A DNA stretch of 5,590 bases from Gammaproteobacteria bacterium CG22_combo_CG10-13_8_21_14_all_40_8 (GCA_002770795.1 PCTP01000123.1:1-5590); one strand, 5' to 3'; shown: positions 1 through 5,435, numbered from the stretch's first letter. Notes: generated from the sequence alone by a model not told the origin. Translations and numbers: made by a program.

Positions 1-84
1 CGCAGTAGATCAGTCTATTCTTGAACAGGTGTCTAGGACTGCCCTTTACCCATTAACATATACTGAACAATCGATGAGAAATAG

Positions 85-103
85 TGCATACTTTTGGTAT
101 GCA
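85..103. repeat. Perfect 7-bp inverted repeat over the remnant's start codons
   Basis: TGCATAC (85-91) and GTATGCA (97-103) are perfect complements around the 5-base loop TTTTG. The GTG at 84 touches the left arm and the ATG at 99 lies inside the right arm. An mRNA hairpin here would sequester the ATG. Insertion sequences often place such hairpins near their left end to block translation of read-through transcripts, or use them as transposase-recognition hairpins. The pairing is directly visible; the role is inference. Confidence 0.55.
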
Positions 104-316
104 TATACAAAACCAGATTAAACGCACTCTCTCTGAACCCGATAGTATCAAATATATTCGTGATCTACTCGATAATAATGAGGTTGAACACAGAACCGAG
201 CTGGCCAAACGGGCTTGCGAAAAATTTACTTTTTTTGATACCCGTGGTCAAGCTCAAATCGGTGGTTATCTTGGTCGGACAAATGATATTCCGCCAGGGC
301 ACCAGATATTATGGCA

Positions 317-334
317 TGGAGACGCGAGTCTCCA
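317..334. repeat. Perfect 7-bp inverted repeat with GCGA tetraloop
   Basis: TGGAGAC (317-323) pairs perfectly with GTCTCCA (328-334) across the loop GCGA, a GNRA tetraloop on the plus strand. It is GC-rich against an AT-rich background. No T-run follows on either strand, so it does not look like an intrinsic terminator. It lies in the degraded mobile-element region about 60 bases beyond the protease stop codon and may mark the element's right end. The structure is certain as sequence; the function is unknown. Confidence 0.5.
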
Positions 335-379
335 ACACAGGTGCGTCGGGTTCTCGTTATTAGAGAGTGGTTTGTGTGG

Positions 380-393
380 CTACAATTTTGTAG
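380..393. repeat. Short inverted repeat just past the protease stop codon
   Basis: CTACAATTTTGTAG is fully palindromic apart from its central TT. It starts two bases beyond the TAA stop (396-398) of the minus-strand protease gene. It could form a weak AT-rich hairpin in that transcript's 3' end. There is no following T-tract, so calling it a terminator would be speculative. Confidence 0.3.
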
Positions 394-395
394 TG

Positions 396-1379
396 TTAGG
401 CGGAAAGTCTAAGACTAGAGGTTTGTTGTTCCAGCGCTAAAGCACCACTTTTTTGTAATCGATTTTGCAGATTTTTTGTGAAGGGAGAATCTTCCAGACT
501 AATATTGGAAGTTGCCCTATTTGCGTTAGTAATGGGTGTTGATTGATTTACATTTTGAGCTAAGCCATTTAATACATTAGTGCCTTCACTATTTCTTTGG
601 GTTCTTTCTTCGTATTTTTGTGCAGCTAGACTCGATCTAATCTCATTTAACGCCGCAGCAGCATTCGTTGCAACCCGTACATCCTGCCCAGAAGGTTGAG
701 CTGGAGCCAAAGCAGCGCGAATCACCTTTTCAAGCTTAGCTATATTCGATTCAGGATCAGATCCACCACCACCCGAACTAATAGAAACCTCACCTTCTGT
801 GGCGTACAGAACGCCATTGGGACCACGAATAAACTTAAAAGAAGGTGGGCCGGCTAGGTTTCCTCCCACAGTCGCATGAGCTTGTTCATGGGCTCTGACT
901 TCTCTATCCCGAGAGGACAACTCCTGAACCACTTGTTGCTCTTGAGCTTTTTTGGCTTGTTCGACTTTCTCCTGAGCACCTTGCTCTTTTTGCTTTTTCT
1001 CAGCATCCGAATCCTGTTGTTTCGAACTGTCATTCTCAGGTTGTTGTTTACTTTGTGTCGTTTGAGGCAGGGGTGAGTCTTGAACATTATTGGTTTGGGG
1101 ACTGTTATCGGAAGCCACTGCACGTTGACCAAGGGCATTATCAGATGTAGGTTTAACTTCCGACTGTGATTTGGCGTCGGCTGAAATATTGACATTGGGA
1201 ATATTAGCCTTTTCGCTGGGACGGGGATTAGTTGTCGTGGATTGCGATGGCTTAGATTCAAAAACAGCTGATGGTTGGGGAACTGGTCTTAACAGTAAAT
1301 TTTGCGAACGAATACCTTGCACAGGAAGCTGCGCAAAAACCACGGGTGGCGTTGGTTGTTGTAAAGGTATTGCGATCAT
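396..1379 (-). CDS. Putative metalloprotease, SprA-related / CJM1_0395 family
   Basis: The conserved core spans residues ~153-255: LSSRDREVRAHEQAHATVGG carries the zinc-protease type HExxH motif (H164, E165, H168). It is followed by a G-P-x-G-x-x-Y-A-x-x-GEVSI segment (186-200), a DPE motif (208-210) and an RAALAPAQPS-type helix (221-230). This order matches the SprA-related predicted metalloprotease family; its substrate is not known to me. Residues 1-100 are rich in Pro, Ser, Thr, Asn and Gln and are probably disordered. Residues ~105-155 are Gln/Glu/Lys-rich and likely coiled coil. No signal peptide is evident. The ATG at 1379 is the first usable start after an in-frame TGA at 1470-1472, although no strong ribosome site precedes it. 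The gene follows the small axial-like gene in the same direction, 200 nt downstream, and may share its promoter. Its final residues overlap a convergent mobile remnant, so the original C-terminus may have changed. Confidence 0.85.
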   Translation of the reverse strand: MIAIPLQQPTPPVVFAQLPVQGIRSQNLLLRPVPQPSAVFESKPSQSTTTNPRPSEKANIPNVNISADAKSQSEVKPTSDNALGQRAVASDNSPQTNNVQDSPLPQTTQSKQQPENDSSKQQDSDAEKKQKEQGAQEKVEQAKKAQEQQVVQELSSRDREVRAHEQAHATVGGNLAGPPSFKFIRGPNGVLYATEGEVSISSGGGGSDPESNIAKLEKVIRAALAPAQPSGQDVRVATNAAAALNEIRSSLAAQKYEERTQRNSEGTNVLNGLAQNVNQSTPITNANRATSNISLEDSPFTKNLQNRLQKSGALALEQQTSSLRLSA

Positions 1380-1398
1380 GATGCTGCTCTGTTCTATT

Positions 1399-1468
1399 AA
1401 CCTTAAATTAACTAACCTTAAATTAGCTAACCTTAAATTAACTAACCTTAAATTAACTAACCTTAAAA
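1399..1468. repeat. Tandem repeat, 15-bp unit, about 4.7 copies
   Basis: The unit AACCTTAAATTAACT occurs at 1399-1413, 1414-1428 (with GCT instead of ACT at the end), 1429-1443 and 1444-1458, plus a partial copy from 1459 to 1468. The array lies 20 bases upstream of the protease start codon, inside its promoter or leader region. Because the unit is 15 bp, both strands stay open through it, which creates a spurious repetitive pentapeptide reading frame on the plus strand. The copies are almost identical, so copy number is likely to vary between strains. Confidence 0.9.
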
Positions 1469-1511
1469 ATCATTAAATGAGTCCTAATCAATCATGGATA
1501 ATGCCACCATC

Positions 1512-1547
1512 GACAGCGGCCGTATTGACAGCGGCCGTATTGACAGC
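1512..1547. repeat. Second tandem repeat, 15-bp unit, about 2.4 copies
   Basis: GACAGCGGCCGTATT occurs at 1512-1526 and 1527-1541, identical in both copies, followed by a 6-base partial copy at 1542-1547. It is GC-rich and unrelated in sequence to the neighbouring 15-bp array, yet has the same period. It lies between the small axial-like gene and the protease gene. Copy junctions create TTGACA at 1525-1530 and 1540-1545 on the plus strand, but no plus-strand gene follows. Confidence 0.85.
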
Positions 1548-1579
1548 CACACAAAAGTAACGCAGAAACTCAGTCTTTA

Positions 1580-1879
1580 TTAGGCTCTTATATCTAACAA
1601 ACTACCTATGACTTTGTCTTCAGTACGTAACACATCAGCAGCGGCCTCAGCTTGCTGACCACTTTGTTGCAATTGTAACTGTGCATTAATTTGGTTTTGA
1701 TCATCATTATTTTCAGCCCCTCTAGACTCAGCCTGAGCTTGAACACGAGTTTCAAACTCATCAGCTCTTTGAGTTTGAACCTGATTTTGAGCAATTTGCG
1801 TAGTTGCTTGATCAACACGCAACTGGGCACTTTGAAATGCCTGAAGACCTGATGCTCCAGATGAACCTGAAATTTCCAT
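1580..1879 (-). CDS. Small flagellar axial-like protein (rod/hook terminal-helix type), 99 aa
   Basis: The N-terminus (residues 3-30, SGSSGASGLQAFQSAQLRVD then QATTQIA) follows the A-x-x-G-L-x-A-x-x-x-R-x-x-x-A-x-x-IA pattern of flagellar rod and hook proteins, though the usual NNIAN is replaced by TQIAQ. The C-terminus (78-99, EAAADVLRTEDKVIGSLLDI then RA) resembles the flagellar basal-body C-terminal helix found in FlgC, FlgE and FlgG. The middle is Gln-rich and helical, with no room for the globular domains of true axial proteins. I recall similar ~100-residue proteins in other gammaproteobacteria annotated loosely as FlgE or rod C-terminal domain proteins. The start is the ATG at 1879, because GGAGG sits five bases before it; an in-frame TTG at 1891 would overlap that site. 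The gene has its own sigma-28-like promoter and is followed by the protease gene. Coding status is firm; the structural analogy is moderate and the function is unknown. Confidence 0.75.
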   Translation of the reverse strand: MEISGSSGASGLQAFQSAQLRVDQATTQIAQNQVQTQRADEFETRVQAQAESRGAENNDDQNQINAQLQLQQSGQQAEAAADVLRTEDKVIGSLLDIRA

Positions 1880-1884
1880 GATAA

Positions 1885-1889
1885 CCTCC
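1885..1889 (-). promoter_or_regulatory. Shine-Dalgarno GGAGG deciding the start of the small axial-like gene
   Basis: On the minus strand GGAGG (1889 down to 1885) is separated by TTATC from the ATG at 1879-1877. This near-ideal 5-nt spacing selects that ATG over the in-frame TTG at 1891. It is the strongest ribosome site in the window. Confidence 0.85.
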
Positions 1890-1910
1890 AAAAAAAACTT
1901 CTACGTTGTA

Positions 1911-1937
1911 TTATAGCCTATTTTTTAAGCAACTTCA
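1911..1937 (-). promoter_or_regulatory. Sigma-28 (FliA)-like promoter, overlapping a sigma-70 -10 box
   Basis: Reading the minus strand, TGAAGTTG (1937-1930), 11 bases, then GGCTATAA (1918-1911) matches the enterobacterial FliA consensus TAAAGTTT-N11-GCCGATAA at 12 of 16 positions with exact spacing. The same stretch includes a perfect sigma-70 -10 hexamer TATAAT (1915-1910), but its -35 at 17-bp spacing, ATGAAG (1938-1933), is poor. Transcription would begin near 1903, giving a ~25-nt leader with the GGAGG site. The match fits a flagellar-like gene downstream, which makes sigma-28 the more attractive reading, but use of either sigma factor is inference. Confidence 0.55.
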
Positions 1938-1998
1938 TTAACTTTTTAAAACATCAAGGCAAAAACAATGCTAAGTCGTTGATTATTGATATTTTAGC

Positions 1999-2036
1999 GG
2001 CAAAAAATTGCCATAACAAACAAAGATTGCCGGCAA
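1999..2036. promoter_or_regulatory. Pair of GGCAA/TTGCC inverted repeats, possible operator or weak terminator
   Basis: GGCAAAAAATTGCC (1999-2012) has 5-bp arms around AAAA. TTGCCGGCAA (2027-2036) is a perfect 10-bp palindrome with the same arm sequence. They lie between the end of the biotin operon and the promoter of the small axial-like gene. On the minus-strand transcript, TTGCC (2036-2032) could also pair with GGCAA (2012-2008), which is followed by six Ts, a weak intrinsic terminator shape for the biotin operon. Alternatively the repeated half-sites could bind a regulator of the downstream promoter. The sequences are clear; either role is speculative. Confidence 0.35.
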
Positions 2037-2142
2037 ACAATTACCCAATGCAAGTTAATTTTTCAAATCATTTGGCAATTAGAAGGTTTATTCTTTAAAT
2101 TAAGAAGACGTTTTGTATCAGTTCTAAGGTGTAATTGAGATG

Positions 2143-3039
2143 TTAAAGCGCAATATTTAAAGTATTTACAAAGTATTTAAACTGATTTTTAGGATCTTTT
2201 TCACAATGTTTTCTTAACTTTCTTATTTTGTTTTGTGCTTTTACTTTATTCTTTTCTTGGTCTGATTTTAACCAAAACCCATAAATCACTACTTGCATTT
2301 TCCAATGTAATTCTTCTTCTAACTCTAGGTGTAGTGCTTCTTTAAGAACCTCATCCGCATAGCTATTCGTGAATTTATTGTCCTCAGTGGTAAAAACTTT
2401 TAATAACAACAATAAGGCCAAACAAGCTCGAGGATAGTGCCGCCATTCTTCTAGCTGATGATTTTCTGCTTTCTCCAGTAAAGCTTGCCATTCTTTGGGT
2501 AATGCCTGGGGTTGAATCCTGTTAAATTTGCCATTAAAAGCATCTTGCATAGTTTTTGTTAATTTTATATCTTGCGAGTCTGACTCATTAAAACAATAAT
2601 TCAGTACAGACTCGACCTCAGACATGTCAACAGATTTGATCCTCACCAATTCATCTAAATCCCATTTTTTAGATACCCAAGCATGTATAAAATATCCCGC
2701 TGCAAGTAATAGAAAACCAGGGACAGCAGACATATAATGGATAAAGGTAAATGGCCAGATAATGGCTTGAACTGTATTGATGATGGTCTGAATACTAAAA
2801 CTAATCAGTTGGGTAATGATTTGGCCTATAATACCGGAAAAAGAAAAATCAAACTCAATAATTTCTTTAAAGAAAGCCATCACTTCAAAATAAATAAAGG
2901 TGGCAATGTAACCTAATCCATAAAAGCCACTGCTTTTACTGCGCCAAAGTTTATGGAACTCAGTGAGTAAGCGGCGTTTATATCCTTTACTCCATTGACC
3001 AGTGTGATGTTTGATTTTATCAATGGGTTTATTTGTCAT
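2143..3039 (-). CDS. Unrecognised membrane protein, last gene of the biotin operon
   Basis: I do not recognise this 298-residue protein. Its first 30 residues are basic (KHHTGQWSKGYKRR) and likely cytoplasmic. Hydrophobic stretches follow at ~40-61, ~69-100 (long enough for one or two segments) and ~104-122. The rest (123-298) looks soluble and helical: it has a hydrophobic helix ARACLALLLLLKVF-like at ~204-216, an acidic stretch LELEEELHW at 238-246, and a strongly basic region at 262-282 (KNKVKAQNKIRKLRKH). No enzyme motif or metal site is visible, and there is no cleavable signal peptide. Its ATG lies inside the last codons of bioD, an 11-base overlap with no good ribosome site of its own, so it should be translated by coupling to bioD. 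That placement suggests co-expression with biotin synthesis, but a biotin function (for example transport or membrane association) is not shown. Confidence 0.8.
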   Translation of the reverse strand: MTNKPIDKIKHHTGQWSKGYKRRLLTEFHKLWRSKSSGFYGLGYIATFIYFEVMAFFKEIIEFDFSFSGIIGQIITQLISFSIQTIINTVQAIIWPFTFIHYMSAVPGFLLLAAGYFIHAWVSKKWDLDELVRIKSVDMSEVESVLNYCFNESDSQDIKLTKTMQDAFNGKFNRIQPQALPKEWQALLEKAENHQLEEWRHYPRACLALLLLLKVFTTEDNKFTNSYADEVLKEALHLELEEELHWKMQVVIYGFWLKSDQEKNKVKAQNKIRKLRKHCEKDPKNQFKYFVNTLNIAL

Positions 3040-3703
3040 TAAAGTGCATCCACCTACATTCTATTAGGCTTTCATTATTTTGCATCATTGTCGCCAATAA
3101 AGGAGCGGTCAATAAGCCCTCTACAGTTGCAATATTTTCTTGAAGTTTTTCCATTTCAGGATCGAAGACATTAGCCACCCACCCCGCAATCTTTAAACCT
3201 GATTTTTTAATGGACTCCACAGTTAATAAGCAGTGATTCATGCATCCCAATTTCATTGACACAACAATTACCACCGGAAAATTAAACAATATTGCGAGAT
3301 CAGCCATCGTTTCTTTATTGTTAAGAGGAACTAACCACCCCCCCGCTCCTTCTACAATACAATAGTCGTTCTGCTGATTTAACACCGATTGACAACTTTG
3401 GAAAATATCCTGAGCCTTAAGCTCAATATTTTGTTTTTTAGCGGCAAGATGAGGTGCAATCGCATCGGGTAAAGCCACTGGATTGACGGTTTCATATTGA
3501 GGCGCTGCATTCAAGGCTTGTAGCAACTTCAATGCATCATCATTTTTCCAAATACCCTCTAATTTCTCACAACCCGAAGCAACAGGTTTTAAGGCAGAAA
3601 CGCTGTTCCCTTGAGATTGTAAATGATGAATAAGAGCAACAGAAAATGAGGTTTTCCCCACAGCTGTATCAGTACCCGTAATAAAAAAACCTTTATTCAT
3701 CAT
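3029..3703 (-). CDS. bioD: Dethiobiotin synthetase
   Basis: BioD carries out the ATP- and CO2-dependent closure of the ureido ring of 7,8-diaminononanoate to give dethiobiotin, the step before biotin synthase. At 224 residues it matches the E. coli protein's length. Visible family motifs are the P-loop GTDTAVGKT (10-18), LKPVASG with K39 (38-44), the NDDAL segment (54-58), APHLAA (83-88), VEGAGGWLVPL with E118 (117-127), and KLGCMNHCLLT (151-161). GWVAN (174-178) belongs to the nucleotide-base-binding region. The start ATG overlaps the bioC stop in an ATGA arrangement, and a second ATG follows immediately, so the protein may begin at Met1 or Met2. It ends overlapping the next gene by 11 bases. 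A run of seven G's on the coding strand (3338-3344) encodes part of the GAGG motif; the reading frame is intact. Cytoplasmic homodimer by family knowledge. Confidence 0.96.
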   Translation of the reverse strand: MMNKGFFITGTDTAVGKTSFSVALIHHLQSQGNSVSALKPVASGCEKLEGIWKNDDALKLLQALNAAPQYETVNPVALPDAIAPHLAAKKQNIELKAQDIFQSCQSVLNQQNDYCIVEGAGGWLVPLNNKETMADLAILFNFPVVIVVSMKLGCMNHCLLTVESIKKSGLKIAGWVANVFDPEMEKLQENIATVEGLLTAPLLATMMQNNESLIECRWMHFNDK

Positions 3704-4632
3704 GTTGCTTCTGTGTACTTGATCTGTGAGGATTTACCGGCTAAGGAAGAGCCGTTAAGATCTTTAGAGAGTACAAAAGTTTCTTTATCTTGCATTTTTG
3801 GTCCTTGATAATCACCTCCCCAAGCATGTCCATACACAACTTCCCAGGAAGCGGGTATCCAACCATCTGCTGTTTTAAATTGTTCATAAGCTAAAAACAT
3901 TTGTTGTAATTTGTTTTTGCCTGTCAAACTAGCCGCTCGGTCACTGGATAAATTGTTAGCACCAATCGCTTTAAGCTCTTTAAGTAGTTGTTTAACATTA
4001 TCATAAGTTGTGGTAATCACTTCCGCATCCATGACTGGTTGTGCAAAATGCTGTTGAATCAAACTATCTCCTAAATCGTGCATATCGGTAAAGTGATTCA
4101 CATGAATATCATTATCCACCGCAGCCCATGACCTTTTTAGTTGGAACAAAGTATCAGGGCCAAAAGTTGAGAATAATAATAGACCCCCAGGTTTCAAAAT
4201 ACGTTGCCATTCTTGAAAACATAAATCGATATCGCTGATCCATTGAATCGATAGATTAGAAAAAATAAAGTCTACGCTATTATCTTCTAATGGAAGTTCT
4301 CTGATATCAGCAACCTGATACTGATCATGAGCAAAGGGTTTACGATACCAAGGCATTTTTGATTGGGCATAGGCCACCATACCAGGAGCCAGATCAAATC
4401 CAGTAATTTTTGCTTTAGGGAATTTTTTGCTTAGAAGCCGCGTACAATAACCCGTGCCACAACCCGCATCGATAATTACTTTAGGATCGGTTTTGATATA
4501 ATCCAATTTCTCGATCAATCGATAAGCCACTTCTTTCTGTAAAACAGCATGCTTTTCATAATTCACAGCTGCTTTGGAAAATGATTGCGAAACCAGTTTT
4601 GAATCAATTTTATTCTGTGCTTTGTTTTTCAT
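3700..4632 (-). CDS. bioC: Malonyl-[ACP] O-methyltransferase
   Basis: BioC methylates the free carboxyl of a malonyl thioester using S-adenosylmethionine, so that fatty-acid synthesis can elongate it to pimeloyl-ACP methyl ester. The class I methyltransferase fold is clear: motif I VIIDAGCGTG (52-61), the acidic residue after strand 2 in GFDLAPGM (78-85), VADIRELPL (107-115), FSNLSIQW (124-131), and ILKPGGLLLFSTFGPDTL (145-162). HVNHFTDMHDLGDSL (177-191) and the GWIPASWEVVYGHAWG end (257-272) are BioC-specific. The N-terminal SFSKAAVNYEKHAVLQ (17-32) is the usual BioC signature. At 310 residues it is longer than the 251-residue E. coli enzyme, with a ~38-residue tail after the conserved domain. 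It starts 12 bases after bioH and has no good ribosome site, which suggests coupling to bioH translation. The stop overlaps the bioD start by 4 bases. Confidence 0.95.
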   Translation of the reverse strand: MKNKAQNKIDSKLVSQSFSKAAVNYEKHAVLQKEVAYRLIEKLDYIKTDPKVIIDAGCGTGYCTRLLSKKFPKAKITGFDLAPGMVAYAQSKMPWYRKPFAHDQYQVADIRELPLEDNSVDFIFSNLSIQWISDIDLCFQEWQRILKPGGLLLFSTFGPDTLFQLKRSWAAVDNDIHVNHFTDMHDLGDSLIQQHFAQPVMDAEVITTTYDNVKQLLKELKAIGANNLSSDRAASLTGKNKLQQMFLAYEQFKTADGWIPASWEVVYGHAWGGDYQGPKMQDKETFVLSKDLNGSSLAGKSSQIKYTEAT

Positions 4633-4644
4633 GAAGAGATCATT

Positions 4645-5424
4645 TTATCGAGAAGATGAATTTAAAAAGTGACCAATTTTTTCAACAAACTGATCACGAT
4701 GAGAAATAAATGGCGCATGACTAGCTTTAGCAAAAACGAGCGATTCACTTTGAGGCGCTAGAGATTGCATATTCTGATCATTTTTAATGGGAACTAAACC
4801 ATCTAATCGCCCATAAACTCTTAACCATGGACATTGGATTTGTTTTATTTCGGCGCGTAAATCAGCTTTTTGTAGAATATCTAAACCGCCAATCAATGCT
4901 CTAGGTGCTGGCTCACCATGACGAAAAACCAATTGTTTTAATAAGGCTAAATCGTCTTTTTGAGTTTCACTTCCTAAGGTTTGTATGGCTAAAAAGCGAA
5001 TGACTGTGCCATGAAAATCTTCTTTTAAAAACCGTGCAAAGCTGTCTAAAACATCCGGTGTCATGGCATGCTGCCAAGTATCATCTTGAATAAATTTAGC
5101 ACTAGCACCTACGGTTACTAGCTGAGTAACCGCTTCAGGGAAACGAGAGGCAATCGCCATGGCCACCATTCCCCCTAATGACCACCCAAGCCAAGCAGAT
5201 TTGGGGGGTGCGACTTGCATCACTTGTTCAACCAAATAGTTCAAATCATAATCACGATTAGCCACTGGACTTCGACCAAATCCGGGTAAATCTATACTGT
5301 GCACCCGAAAGTATGGTGTTAAAAAAGGTAAGATGCCGGCAAATATCTCACCATGCATTCCCCATCCATGGAGCAATACTAAATCTGCTCCTTCACCTTG
5401 GGTTTCTACAAAAGGTTCTAACAT
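4645..5424 (-). CDS. bioH: Pimeloyl-[ACP] methyl ester carboxylesterase
   Basis: BioH hydrolyses the methyl ester of pimeloyl-ACP, which ends chain elongation and releases the substrate for BioF. The alpha/beta hydrolase signatures are complete: oxyanion HGWG (19-22), DLPGFGRS (45-52), the nucleophile elbow GWSLGG with Ser82 (80-85), Asp208 in GRLDGLVP (205-212), and His236 in ASHAPFISH (234-242). These positions are within one residue of the E. coli triad (Ser82, Asp207, His235), and segments such as RFLAIQTLGSET also match E. coli BioH closely. Length, 259 residues, is typical. The start ATG has AAGAG six bases upstream. In E. coli bioH lies away from the other bio genes; here it sits between bioF and bioC, as in many other gammaproteobacteria. 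Other esterases share the fold, but the context settles the call. Confidence 0.96.
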   Translation of the reverse strand: MLEPFVETQGEGADLVLLHGWGMHGEIFAGILPFLTPYFRVHSIDLPGFGRSPVANRDYDLNYLVEQVMQVAPPKSAWLGWSLGGMVAMAIASRFPEAVTQLVTVGASAKFIQDDTWQHAMTPDVLDSFARFLKEDFHGTVIRFLAIQTLGSETQKDDLALLKQLVFRHGEPAPRALIGGLDILQKADLRAEIKQIQCPWLRVYGRLDGLVPIKNDQNMQSLAPQSESLVFAKASHAPFISHRDQFVEKIGHFLNSSSR

Positions 5425-5430
5425 GTTGTT

Positions 5431-5435
5431 CTCTT
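5431..5435 (-). promoter_or_regulatory. Ribosome binding site of bioH
   Basis: On the minus strand AAGAG (5435-5431) lies six bases before the ATG at 5424-5422. It is moderate in strength and supports this start. No promoter is evident in the 44-nt gap after bioF, so bioH is probably transcribed from upstream of bioF. Confidence 0.6.

Larger units (their letters stand above)
84..440 (+). pseudogene. Truncated N-terminal remnant of a transposase-associated (DUF4338-like) protein
   Basis: The first ~60 residues contain RTELAKRACEKFTFFDTRGQ followed by AQIGGYL. This resembles the N-terminal domain I know from DUF4338-type and related transposase proteins, in which a pattern like ELAxxVCxxFxFxDxRGxxQxGGCLKALRELE is typical. 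After GGYL (about position 275) the expected KALRELE continuation is missing. The remaining ~55 residues (GRTNDIPPGHQ onward) match nothing I recognise, and neither other plus-strand frame restores the pattern. Full-length members are several times longer, so this is a decayed fragment. The first possible start is a GTG at 84, but the ATG at 99 (MHIQNQI) looks more like the family start. The frame overlaps the 3' end of the convergent protease gene by 45 bases, which also argues that its tail is not functional coding sequence. The family assignment is from memory of motifs and is moderately secure; the broken state is fairly clear. Confidence 0.5.

Noticed and set aside
317..334. Intrinsic terminator for the protease transcript
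   Set aside because: The stem is good but there is no T-run after it on the minus strand (or on the plus strand), so a terminator call is not supported.
94..363. Second plus-strand frame across the mobile remnant
   Set aside because: Shifted reading of the recognised N-terminal domain; it carries no family pattern and does not restore the missing continuation after a frameshift.
876..1076. Plus-strand hydrophobic 66-codon frame
   Set aside because: Leu/Phe richness is the antisense of the Gln/Lys/Glu-rich coiled-coil codons of the protease; no start signal.
854..1261. Minus-strand frame rich in Lys/Arg inside the protease gene
   Set aside because: Overlaps the clearly conserved protease frame; its composition is that of a shifted reading of Gln/Lys-rich codons.
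1171..1476. Plus-strand frame ending in repeated NLKLT-type pentapeptides
   Set aside because: It is antisense to the protease gene, and its repetitive tail is just the 15-bp tandem array read in an open frame. No ribosome site or family resemblance.
1525..1545. Two TTGACA boxes on the plus strand as -35 elements
   Set aside because: They are by-products of the repeat junctions. No -10 box lies at proper spacing and no plus-strand gene follows.
1399..1547. Possible CRISPR-like array
   Set aside because: The repeats are directly contiguous with no spacers, the 15-bp unit is too short, and there are no cas genes.
1606..1830. Second minus-strand frame within the small axial-like gene
   Set aside because: The overlapping frame with the GGAGG site and the flagellar-like ends is clearly the real one.
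2091..2106. AT-only hairpin (TTCTT...AAGAA) as terminator of the biotin operon
   Set aside because: Five A/T pairs with a six-base loop would be too weak, and no clean T-tract follows.
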